A DNA stretch of 54,423 bases, taken from assembly GCA_027578815.1 (NCBI GenBank), contig JANBTH010000025.1:1-54423 (forward strand), given 5' to 3'. A program made the position numbers and the translations under genes. Shown piece after piece: positions 1 to 7,591 of the stretch (within the stretch, counting starts at the first letter, position 1; the number at the start of each line of letters is the position of its first letter). This DNA is from Coemansia sp. RSA 1804. Taxonomy: Eukaryota; Kickxellomycota; Kickxellomycetes; Kickxellales; Kickxellaceae. Below the pieces are notes generated by a model. The model saw nothing but the letters and a program-made list of their open reading frames with translations. It did no database searches and was not told the origin of the DNA.

Positions 1-418
1 GAACCAGCTTTTCGCTCAGCTGTCTGTGCATTGCGTCATTAAACGCAGGACTAATCGCCGACAGCAACCCAGTAAACGACTCGAATGTCGCTCCCACAAA
101 CCGGTTCCTATCTTCGCTGCTGACGGAAGTCACGGTGTATCCGGATGCATCGAGAGCGATGGTCACTTGGTCGCCCTCAAGAAGCACTGCTGACGCTCCC
201 GCCTGGATCCGCTGGGATGCGGTGCCATGGCCGTCATTGTCGCCATTGTCATCGCTATTGTCATTGCTGTTGTCATTGCTGTTGTCATTGCTGTTGTTAT
301 CGCTATTGTTATTGAGTGGTTGAGGCTCGGTGAAGGATCCGAGTCCGTAGGCGTGGTCCTTTAGCTCGGCGCTGAATTCGGCAGCCAGTCCCTTGGCCGT
401 AGCAAGCGATGCAGACAT
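1..418 (-). CDS. GSKIP-domain-like protein, N-terminal part (runs off the left edge)
   Basis: An open frame of 139 codons reads leftwards from an ATG at 418 and has no stop before the window edge, so only the N-terminus is seen. Residues about 35-55 are a low-complexity Asn/Asp/Ser run (repeated NDNS-type units). The part after residue 70 (for example AVLLEGDQVTIALDASGY, then FESFTGLLSAISPAF and a final RQLSEKL) fits the pattern of the GSKIP domain: a strand pair around 'LEG..y.v.L...G', then 'yet.ysLLd.lSPay...f...L...L'. GSKIP proteins bind GSK3 and PKA; the same domain occurs at the N-terminus of CLU-type proteins, and the missing 3' part could decide between them. It is divergent from the nucleotide-sugar transporter gene. 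Domain assignment is from memory of the family pattern and is moderate. Confidence 0.5.
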   Translation of the reverse strand, partial: MSASLATAKGLAAEFSAELKDHAYGLGSFTEPQPLNNNSDNNSNDNSNDNSNDNSDDNGDNDGHGTASQRIQAGASAVLLEGDQVTIALDASGYTVTSVSSEDRNRFVGATFESFTGLLSAISPAFNDAMHRQLSEKLV

Positions 419-1126
419 GGCGGTCCAAAGCAGTTCGTTCTAGCAAGCAAGCGATGGTTTGTATACTGCGAATGTGTGTGCGTATTTGCGGGAGGGAGGA
501 AGAATAGCCGAAAACGGGGCGGGGTGAGAAAAATAAAAAGAGGGACCGCAGCCGCTCCCCTCAGACCAGTAATGGGAGACGGGCGCATGCCATTCTATTT
601 TTTTACTAGTAATGTCTTTACTGGTGGGTCGCCGGTCGTACAGATCAGAAAATGAGCAAATGAATCGTTCTTCCTTCTTGGCTAGATCTCTAGCCTACGG
701 TCTCCCCCTTGCCTCTAAAGGAAGAGGAGATAGAAGATGATGGGAGAGATCCAATTGGTTCGGCGCCTGATGCAGACTGGTAATTGTCAAGTGTTTTGGC
801 TATTTTTGGGGGGAAAAGGGTGAAATGCAAGTTATTTTTGGTCTTGTTCCTGTGCTTTGCTGGGGAGACGGTATAAAAGAGTGATTGATTTCTCTTCTCT
901 CTTGTTTTCTTTTTTTTTTGTTCGCGTGTCTCTCTCTCTCCTCTCTCCTCTTTCTCCTACACTTTTATTGCATGCTATTGTGACTCCTTTTTTGTTATCC
1001 CCTCTACCCTTCATTTTCTCCACTCCCACCCCCTTTTCCTCCTTTCCTCCCTTTGTTTGTTTGCTTAGCAGTCGGGAGGCACCACACAACAGTAACGGAC
1101 CGACTTGGACTAGACAGGAGGCAGCC
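419..1126. promoter_or_regulatory. Divergent intergenic region with TATA box at about 872
   Basis: About 700 bp between two divergently transcribed genes. On the + strand GGTATAAAAG at about 870-879 is a strong TATA box, followed by a long C/T-rich stretch (about 890-1070), typical of a fungal 5' UTR, and then the ATG at 1127. No other gene is evident. Confidence 0.5.
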
Positions 1127-2245
1127 ATGGCACTAGACGCACCGGAGCTCTTTGGCATCCCGCTAAAGTACGTGTCGCTGGTGATTCTAACGATCCAGAA
1201 CAGCGCGCTTGTGCTCATCATGCGGTACTCGCGCATCGTAAGCACCGAGCAGTACTACACGTCAACGGCGGTGCTTCTCAGCGAGCTGACAAAGTTCTGG
1301 GTGTGTCTGTATATCTCCAGCAAGGACAGCATTAAGGAGAACGGAGGGCGGCTGAGCATCAAGGCGGTGTACGAGGACATCGTGGGCGGCGATAGCTGGA
1401 AGATGCTGATCCCCGCCGCGCTCTACACGATCCAGAACAACCTGCAGTTCGTGTCCGTTTCGCTCCTGGATGCCGCCACGTTCCAGGTCAGCTACCAGCT
1501 CAAAATCCTGACCACCGCGCTGTGTTCCGTCGCGCTGCTGGGCACCGTGCTTAGCGCCAGACGGTGGCTGTCGCTTGTGTTTCTGACGGTTGGAATCATT
1601 CTTGTGCAGTTCCCGAGTTCTGCCGAGACTGCCGGCGCCTCGACATCGCCCATGCTGGGACTTTTCACAGTCTTCATCGCCTGCGTGCTCTCTGGGCTGG
1701 CTGGCGTGTACTTTGAGAAGGTGCTCAAGGGGTCGCGCAAATCCGTGTGGACGCGCAATGTCCAGCTGTCGCTGTTCTCGATGGTTCCTGCGCTCTTTGG
1801 CGTATTCGTTGTTGACGGCGCTGGCGTCCGTCAGAATGGCTTCCTCTACGGATACACCAAATGGACGTACATGGCCATCGCCTGCCAGGCGCTCGGTGGC
1901 CTTGTGGTTGCCGTGGTTGTCAAGTACGCCGACAACATACTCAAGGGCTTCGCTACCAGCATCTCGATTATCCTCTCATGCTTGGCGTCCGTTTGGTTCT
2001 TTGACTTCCACATCTCGCTTACGTTTATGGCCGGTGCGTCGTTGGTCATCTATGCCACTTACATGTATGGCAGCGCCGCGGCTTCTAATATCCCCAAGCA
2101 CTCGCCATTGCCTACTTCTTCCGAATCCCCTCACACGCGCAGTGTTTCCGATAACTCTGATGACCCGACAACGGCGACTGGTATCCGGATGAATGACCTC
2201 TCCTCCAGCAATGACGAGCACAAGCTCAATGTTAAAGTTATCTAA
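1127..2245 (+). CDS. Golgi nucleotide-sugar (UDP-galactose type) transporter, SLC35A family
   Basis: This 372-residue multi-pass membrane protein belongs to the SLC35A / UDP-galactose transporter family (fission yeast Gms1, human SLC35A2/A3), antiporters that bring UDP-sugars into the Golgi lumen in exchange for UMP. The frame is open further upstream, but the ATG at 1127 (context GCAGCCATGG) is chosen because family homology starts there and the upstream part is the C/T-rich leader. Family signatures include the STEQYYTSTAVLLSELTK segment, PAALYTIQNNLQFVSVSLLD, FQVSYQLKILTTALCSV, GLAGVYFEKVLKGSRKSVW and VKYADNILKGFATSISII. About ten hydrophobic helices cover residues 10-330. The last 50 residues are a Ser/Thr/Asp-rich cytosolic tail. 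Exact sugar specificity (UDP-Gal, UDP-GlcNAc or both) cannot be read from the sequence. Confidence 0.9.
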   Translation: MALDAPELFGIPLKYVSLVILTIQNSALVLIMRYSRIVSTEQYYTSTAVLLSELTKFWVCLYISSKDSIKENGGRLSIKAVYEDIVGGDSWKMLIPAALYTIQNNLQFVSVSLLDAATFQVSYQLKILTTALCSVALLGTVLSARRWLSLVFLTVGIILVQFPSSAETAGASTSPMLGLFTVFIACVLSGLAGVYFEKVLKGSRKSVWTRNVQLSLFSMVPALFGVFVVDGAGVRQNGFLYGYTKWTYMAIACQALGGLVVAVVVKYADNILKGFATSISIILSCLASVWFFDFHISLTFMAGASLVIYATYMYGSAAASNIPKHSPLPTSSESPHTRSVSDNSDDPTTATGIRMNDLSSSNDEHKLNVKVI

Positions 2246-2608
2246 CACTTGCTATCTTTGTTTCTTTGGTTTTCTCATTGTTTTGCGCTTTACTCAATGG
2301 CATTACTTTGACGGACCATGTGAGTTTTTTTATGACGATTATCCTGTTTAGCAAGGATCGGTTTCTGCATCCATTTCCTGGAGCAAACCAACTAAATTAA
2401 TGAAAAATAATGTTTTATTAATCTCCGTTTATTCCCAGCAATGGTATAAAAGAAGAACCAAATTCTCCCCAAACTCTGTTCTCTCATTGACTTTTCCTCC
2501 ATTGCCCTACAAACCCCAGAGATCACAACCAACAATTCCAATATTTTACTTTCATTTTACAAAACAAAGAGCATTCTATTGAAATCATTAGCACCGAATT
2601 AACAAACA
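2246..2608 (+). promoter_or_regulatory. Intergenic; TATA box at 2445 for the 98-aa gene
   Basis: AT-rich spacer. GGTATAAAAG at 2443-2452 is a clear TATA box, 164 bp upstream of the ATG at 2609. The sequence between them is C/T- and then A-rich and contains no other ATG except inside the upstream portion, which fits a 5' UTR of about 130 nt. Confidence 0.45.
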
Positions 2609-2905
2609 ATGCATTCTGGTTCTGATAGCGAGCATTCTGAATTAAAGCTGGCGAGCATTAAAAGAGTGCAAAAAGCAAACGAGTTAGCAATTAACTTGTA
2701 TATTTCCCAACTAAAGGCAACCCCCAATCTCAAACATACCTTTTCTAAAAGAGTGGACAAAAAGCACAATGGAATGATTATTGTTTTCAATGGAAACACT
2801 ACTGACTGTGTCAGTGTGAGTGGTGCCTTAAGACTGGAGAAGGCATTCAAAGAGTATGAGGCTAAGAGAAGAAAGAACGAGGCTAAGAATAGCAAGAAAC
2901 GATAA
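2609..2905 (+). CDS. Small basic protein of unknown function, 98 aa
   Basis: An intact 98-codon ORF with ATG at 2609 (context AACAAACAATG) and its own TATA box. It has an acidic/Ser N-terminus (MHSGSDSEHSELKL), a helix-like stretch, then a strand-like LYISQLKA, a second strand MIIVFNG, a third DCVSVSGA, and a strongly basic helical tail EYEAKRRKNEAKNSKKR. It aligns without gaps to the neighbouring broken ORF at 3455 (18 identities in 65 positions), so it is a member of a local tandem family. I do not recognise it. The alpha-beta-beta-beta-alpha order with a Lys-rich tail resembles the SRP9/SRP14 fold, but no sequence signature clinches that. Confidence 0.6.
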   Translation: MHSGSDSEHSELKLASIKRVQKANELAINLYISQLKATPNLKHTFSKRVDKKHNGMIIVFNGNTTDCVSVSGALRLEKAFKEYEAKRRKNEAKNSKKR

Positions 2906-3454
2906 TTGAATTGAGAGAAGGAATAAAGTCTTACTACTTTCTTCTTTAATGCAGATGGATTATTTTCAGATGTCTGTCATCTTTGCCAATAAATTGTAGC
3001 TACTTGCCTTCAGCTGGATTCTGCTTGGTTATTATCTACATTTATTTATTTTTGTTTTATAAATGTTAACAATAAGATTTTTTATTTCTGTTTGCTTCGT
3101 GAAAACCGCATTTAACCACATTTGGTATAATAAACTCGAAAAGAGGCAACGGATAGAGTTTCTTATTACTAGGCCATAGTTTCTTATCAAGTGATCATGA
3201 GCAGAACGAGATGCCGTTAATATTGTCTTATTTGGAAAAATGACATTTCTTATTTACAGTGGCATCTGGTTGTAAACATTTGCTGCTTTTTTTACCGAAC
3301 TTTACACCTACTTGCGCTTCTCTTGCAATTTTCAAATAGCAATATAAAAGATGCAATATTCTTCCATTTTTATAACTTATTCACCAACATAACCACAAAT
3401 ACAAATTACTCACATTTTTGCAATACCTCTAGGTAACTCACTAGCTTAAAAACC
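2906..3454. other. AT-rich spacer, TATA box at about 3343
   Basis: About 550 bp without a convincing gene. It carries the 3' flank of the 98-aa gene (AATAAA-type signal near 2922) and, near its right end, a TATA box (AATATAAAAG at about 3341) that lies 112 bp before the ATG of the next small ORF. Confidence 0.35.
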
Positions 3455-3798
3455 ATGATCATTGAAGACGAGTCCATAAGGAAGATTATGAAAGAAGCTA
3501 TCAAGAGATTTGAAAATGACAATGCTTCTAACGTTGAATCTCTTATTAGCCAGGTTGAATCGTATCCTGACAAGGAATACGAGCTTGTTGTGACAGAAGT
3601 AAAAAACTCAACACACATGACATTAACTTGAATGAATTCAAGCTAGAGCATGTTCGTATAAAGGACATCAAAAGATTGAAAAGAGCAATAAAAAATGCGA
3701 AGAAGATAAAAAATGCGAAGAAGATAAAAGATGCAAAGAAGATAAAAGATGCAAAGAAGATAAAAGATGCAAAGAAGATAAAAGATGCAAAGGAATAA
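3455..3798 (+). pseudogene. Frameshifted tandem paralogue of the 98-aa protein, with Lys-rich hexapeptide tail
   Basis: From the ATG at 3455 the frame is open for 58 codons and stops at 3629-3631. Downstream, the reading frame shifted by one base from an A6 run at 3601-3606 is open to a TAA at 3796-3798. The two halves together, without gaps, match the neighbouring 98-aa protein: shared IKR, N, ISQ and P before the shift, and KK, N, I, N, V, RL, A, K after it. Ten of the 18 identities lie after the shift, so the second frame is the ancestral one. The downstream frame ends in six copies of I-K-(N/D)-A-K-K. Either the gene is broken, or the A6 run hides a sequencing indel or a slippage site. 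It has its own TATA box at 3343. Confidence 0.6.
3688..3795 (+). repeat. 18-bp tandem repeat, six copies, encoding a Lys-rich hexapeptide
   Basis: Six consecutive 18-bp units of the type ATAAAAGATGCAAAGAAG. The first two units have AAT GCG in place of GAT GCA. The copies keep one reading frame and encode I-K-(N/D)-A-K-K, a predicted charged helix. The unit length is a multiple of three and the frame is that of the post-frameshift part of the surrounding gene. Confidence 0.85.
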
Positions 3799-4104
3799 CA
3801 GCAATGAGTGAATATAAGTAATATATTTAGTTTGCAACAAGCCAATAGTTGTTTTCATTAGAAATATTACGTGTCTTTTAAGAAATGGTTGCTGTTTGCA
3901 GAAAAACAAAGTGCTACGCTGAATAAACCGTGGATACTCATCCATTCAGAACATTTACACAGTAAAAAATTATAATGGTTAGTAACAACGTTTATTGGAA
4001 AAAAAGAACACGAGAATAATGTTAAAAGAAAAAAAGCGCAGTCTAAGCACCAGCACAACCAGTCATGGAGAAGAGCACACCGAGGTTCATGGCAAGCAGT
4101 GCTA
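3799..4104. other. Convergent 3' spacer
   Basis: About 300 bp of AT-rich sequence between the broken small gene (+) and CAF1 (-). It should hold the 3' ends of both. I see no further gene. Confidence 0.3.
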
Positions 4105-4965
4105 CTACTGAGAGGCGACAGAGTGGTAGATATGAGCGCCTAGGCCAAACAGATGGCCAAGATACTTGGGCTCATCAATGGAGTTTTCAAAGTACTTTTC
4201 ACGCAGCTTGAAAAAGGTCATCGCAGTCAGCAGACTATCGGAGCCAGCCTGGTGCTGGGGCCCGATTCTAGGCACTTCCAAGTCGTCGGCCACATCCTGC
4301 AGTCCGCCCTTTAGCATCCGGCAGCTCCGCATCATGTACTTTATATCGTAGATGCCGGGGAAGAACGTGTGCAGTATCCGGAAGAAAGAATCCTCGTCCT
4401 CGGGCAGTGAGCTACACGTAAGCAGCTTCAGCAGGTATCCAAAGTCGTATCCGCTATGAAACGACACCCAGCGAACGTTTTTCAGCAGCACCAGCCCAGA
4501 GTCAGTCAGCAGCTCGCCGAAATGGAGTGGGTCGATGCCAAACTCCTCGTTCTTTCTAAAGTCAATACCCGATTTGGACAGCAGGTCAATTGACTCTTGG
4601 GCAAACATATCGCTGTTCAGACTGAATTTGAAGTTGAATTGCCACGAGCACACGTCGGGTGGCGGCTGGCCCTGCTCGTCCATCAGCGTAATGCCAAGCT
4701 GGATTATGTTGAGAATGTCCACGTTGCAGCGGAGCAGCTGGTAATGGTAGTCCGAGGTCGAGCTGAACTGCCCGATTGGACGGGCCACCACTCCGGGAAA
4801 CTCCGTGTCCATCGCTACGTACGGGTACTTTTCAATGAGTTTCCGGATGAGCTCAAACTCCTCCTCCAGATTGCTCTCCCACACTTCCCTGATCAGGTAT
4901 GCGCCCGAATTCACATTGCTGGCATTGTTATTGTTGTTGCTGTTGTTGCCGCCTCCTTCCGCCAT
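4105..4965 (-). CDS. CAF1: CAF1/POP2-type CCR4-NOT deadenylase subunit (CNOT7/8)
   Basis: A 286-residue protein, the size of human CNOT7 (285). It removes mRNA poly(A) tails as the DEDD-family nuclease of the CCR4-NOT complex. The start is the ATG at 4965 (MAEGGG); the frame continues 13 codons upstream only to a TTG. The N-terminus has an Asn run (residues about 5-16) encoded by GTT/ATT-complement repeats. Catalytic acidic residues are visible in order: D and E in AMDTEFPG, D in SFHSGYDFGYLL, and D in AGSDSLLTAMTFFKL. The conserved RPIGQF and IGITLMDEQG-like segments (here LGITLMDEQGQPP) are present. No intron is needed. It lies head-to-head with SFT2. Confidence 0.95.
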   Translation of the reverse strand: MAEGGGNNSNNNNNASNVNSGAYLIREVWESNLEEEFELIRKLIEKYPYVAMDTEFPGVVARPIGQFSSTSDYHYQLLRCNVDILNIIQLGITLMDEQGQPPPDVCSWQFNFKFSLNSDMFAQESIDLLSKSGIDFRKNEEFGIDPLHFGELLTDSGLVLLKNVRWVSFHSGYDFGYLLKLLTCSSLPEDEDSFFRILHTFFPGIYDIKYMMRSCRMLKGGLQDVADDLEVPRIGPQHQAGSDSLLTAMTFFKLREKYFENSIDEPKYLGHLFGLGAHIYHSVASQ

Positions 4966-5558
4966 TTTGTCATGAAACAGCTGCTCCCGCCGGTGAACGC
5001 GCAATGCACTATGAATTGATCTGTAAATGAATAAATAAGCAAAACAATAAATACAGTGCTGCTAATACTTGTTTGACTAGAAAAGAAAGGGGGAATGCAT
5101 TTCAGTTACTTTTTTCTCTTTTTCCTTTTTTTTTCTAGCCAAGCATGTAAAGGAAGGAGAGCAGAGTGGTAGAGCCTGTTACGCCTTCTTTTTGTCTCCA
5201 ATCAAGACCGACCAGATCTTATTTAGCCTTCAGAAAGGAACAAAGAAACGATGCTTCATGGTTCAGCTCCTCAGCTCAGTCCAGCCGGGTGGCAGCTGAA
5301 AAGTGAGTGAGCGAGGAAAAAAGCGGGCAGAGCATGTGCCTTTTTTATTCCTGCCTAGTCAGCCATTCATTTCTTTCTTTCCTTTTTTTTGATGGGGGGC
5401 TTTCAGTTCTTGGCATCGATTCCGCCTTTCTCTTTCTGCCGTTCTCCTTTTTTCGTTCTTTTCTGGTATCATGTTCCCCTTTTTAATCCCACCTCTATCA
5501 ACGCAATTAGCATCATTCTCCTTTTTTAAAAGCCAATTAGATACCTTTTCAATTCGTC
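4966..5558. promoter_or_regulatory. Bidirectional promoter region between CAF1 and SFT2
   Basis: About 590 bp separating divergent starts. It is rich in T/C tracts on the + strand (for example around 5110-5140 and 5340-5480), typical of fungal 5' leaders. I see no canonical TATA box close to either start and no small gene. Confidence 0.4.
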
Positions 5559-6212
5559 ATGCCTTCAATCAGAGATGCCCTCGGCGGGCTAAAGACGTCG
5601 TCATCAAACCACGTGCTGCCGTCCACAGACTCGCTTGGCGAGTCCAGCGGCAGTCGGCTGTTGAGCGGACTGCGCGAGGGCGCCAGCAGCATAGCGTCAG
5701 GCGCCGGGAATGCAATCTCGGGAATAACAGGCATTGGCAGCAGCGGAGACACCATCAGCACAAGCACCAGGGGCGAATGGTTCGGACTAACAATGGTGCA
5801 GCGGTGGATAGGGTTTGCAGGCTGTGCGGTGCTCGCGCTGTTCTGCTTCACAATGTCGTTCATATCGCTGCCGATGATGATTCTGTCGCCGCAAAAGTTC
5901 GCAACCGCGTTTTCGCTGGGCAGTCTCTGTACGATTAGTGGAATTGCCCTGCTACGCGGCCCGCGCGCGCATACGATGCACTTGTTGTCGCGTGAACGGC
6001 TGCTGTTCACGGTTTCGTATTTTGGATCCGTGTTCTTCACGCTGTTCTTCTCCGCTATCATGCACTCGTATATCGGAACCCTCGTGTTTGTTGCCATCCA
6101 GGTTGCTGCTTTGCTCTGGTACGTCGTTTCGTATTTCCCAGGCGGCACCGATGGGCTCCAGTCAACTACGCGGAGCCTGGCGGGGAGTGCCAGATCATTA
6201 TTGCCATTCTAG
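5559..6212 (+). CDS. SFT2: SFT2-type Golgi vesicle-transport membrane protein
   Basis: A 217-residue tetraspanning protein of the Got1/Sft2 family, which acts in retrograde fusion of endosome-derived vesicles with the Golgi. The start ATG at 5559 follows a C/T-rich leader. The first 75 residues are a Gly/Ser-rich cytosolic tail. Four hydrophobic helices follow: about 80-102 (IGFAGCAVLALFCFTMSF), 110-130, 148-172 and 175-195, with the family-typical FATAFSLGSLCTISG, LLRGPRAH and YFPGG segments. The match covers the whole length. Neighbours are unrelated genes with their own promoters. Confidence 0.92.
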   Translation: MPSIRDALGGLKTSSSNHVLPSTDSLGESSGSRLLSGLREGASSIASGAGNAISGITGIGSSGDTISTSTRGEWFGLTMVQRWIGFAGCAVLALFCFTMSFISLPMMILSPQKFATAFSLGSLCTISGIALLRGPRAHTMHLLSRERLLFTVSYFGSVFFTLFFSAIMHSYIGTLVFVAIQVAALLWYVVSYFPGGTDGLQSTTRSLAGSARSLLPF

Positions 6213-6479
6213 ACTCCTCTTCATACTCCTCTCCCCCTTTCTCTCTCTCTCTTTTCATTGTTACTCAACCAAATATCCCTTTCTTCCAGCATTAATCCTC
6301 ACATTATTCTTTTTATTTGGACAGCTGCTGGTTGGCCCACAAGACATCAAGGCGGAGCTGGGCAAACAAAGCACATGAAATAGTCCCCTTGTTGAAATTG
6401 AAATATCAAAATATATGCAACTATAATTTTTTCATTTGCCGCGAGTCCGGGGTCTTTTCTTATTTATTTCAGTTGCAAA

Positions 6480-7517
6480 ATGCACAGCCCTCAAAGCGCT
6501 GCTATCGGTGCCAACATTGACACAGTCGCTCTTGTATTTGAAATACTCTTTGTCCATCCCGTATGTGCTGTGGCGATATCTGCCACCGCCTATTTTAGTA
6601 GATCCGTGTACAGCGCATGGTTTGGAATCTACGTTGCTGTGTTTGCTGTTGTCAAAATAAGCGCCGTTTATCAGCACATCTGCAGAAGAAAGACAAAAGC
6701 AGACTGGAGCGAGCACGTCGTTCTGCTGACTGGCGGAGCACACGGAATCGGGCTGTCGCTCCTGCGGATGCTTGCTGCTGCTGGTGCACGCGTGGCTGTG
6801 GTAGATATTACGGACATACCCGATGGTCTTCCAAGCACAGTACGGACGTATAGATGCGATCTGTCAGAGCTGGACCAGGTCCACAGTACGTTGGATGCAA
6901 TCACGAGCGAGATGGGCGATATTACAATGCTAGTCAGCAACGCCGGCACACTTTGCCCCCAGCTGCTCTGCGATATGAGTGCCGCCGACATCGACCGCGT
7001 AATGGGCGTTAATCTGCTTGCGCCCATGCACATAACAAGAAGCCTGCTGCCATCGATGCTTTCCAAGCCCCATGCGCATTTGGTCTTTGTAGCGTCAATG
7101 CTATCGTTCGTCCCGATCCCTCAGCTGAGTACGTACACCGCATCCAAGGCCGGACTTGCCATATTCCAGGAGTCTGTGAAGCTTGAGATCCAACATAGAC
7201 TGGGGGCCTCTTCTAGGGTCAAAGTTACGTCTGTTTACCCGTCAAAGGTTGAATCTGGAATGTTCCATGGTCTGGAGCTTCCAAAATGGTTTTCTCCTAG
7301 CTTGTCTCCCGATTATGCCGCTCACAGAATCTTTGCTCATATGGATGGCGGCTATGGTGGCGAAATCCATCTTCCTTTATGCTCGCGCTTTTCGTCTCTC
7401 TATATGCTGCTGCCAAGTGCCTGTCGCTCGCTTGCTGGCAAGATGGTTGGAAGTATAAATGCTATGCGTGACTATAAAGGGCACAATCCATCTGAATCAA
7501 CAAGTAAAAAGTGCTGA
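6480..7517 (+). CDS. Membrane-anchored short-chain dehydrogenase/reductase (SDR16C / 17-beta-HSD11-like)
   Basis: A 345-residue single-exon gene. Two hydrophobic N-terminal segments (residues about 15-38 and 45-62) suggest an ER or lipid-droplet anchor. The catalytic Rossmann domain follows: TGGAHGIG (84-91) is the TGxxxGxG NAD(P)-binding motif, D109 lies after the second strand (AVVDI), NAG sits at 154-156 and the active-site YxxxK at Y219-K223 with the Ser on LVFVASMLSF. This order is that of the SDR16C group (17-beta-HSD11/13, RDH10, yeast-type lipid-droplet SDRs), which oxidise or reduce lipid or retinoid-like alcohols. The true substrate is unknown. It ends 75 bp before MSH4. Confidence 0.88.
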   Translation: MHSPQSAAIGANIDTVALVFEILFVHPVCAVAISATAYFSRSVYSAWFGIYVAVFAVVKISAVYQHICRRKTKADWSEHVVLLTGGAHGIGLSLLRMLAAAGARVAVVDITDIPDGLPSTVRTYRCDLSELDQVHSTLDAITSEMGDITMLVSNAGTLCPQLLCDMSAADIDRVMGVNLLAPMHITRSLLPSMLSKPHAHLVFVASMLSFVPIPQLSTYTASKAGLAIFQESVKLEIQHRLGASSRVKVTSVYPSKVESGMFHGLELPKWFSPSLSPDYAAHRIFAHMDGGYGGEIHLPLCSRFSSLYMLLPSACRSLAGKMVGSINAMRDYKGHNPSESTSKKC

Positions 7518-7591
7518 AATGTTTGAATAATCTTTCTTCTTCTTTTCTTTGATTTGAACCAAACCTAATCAATTCTCTTCATTACAACTCA

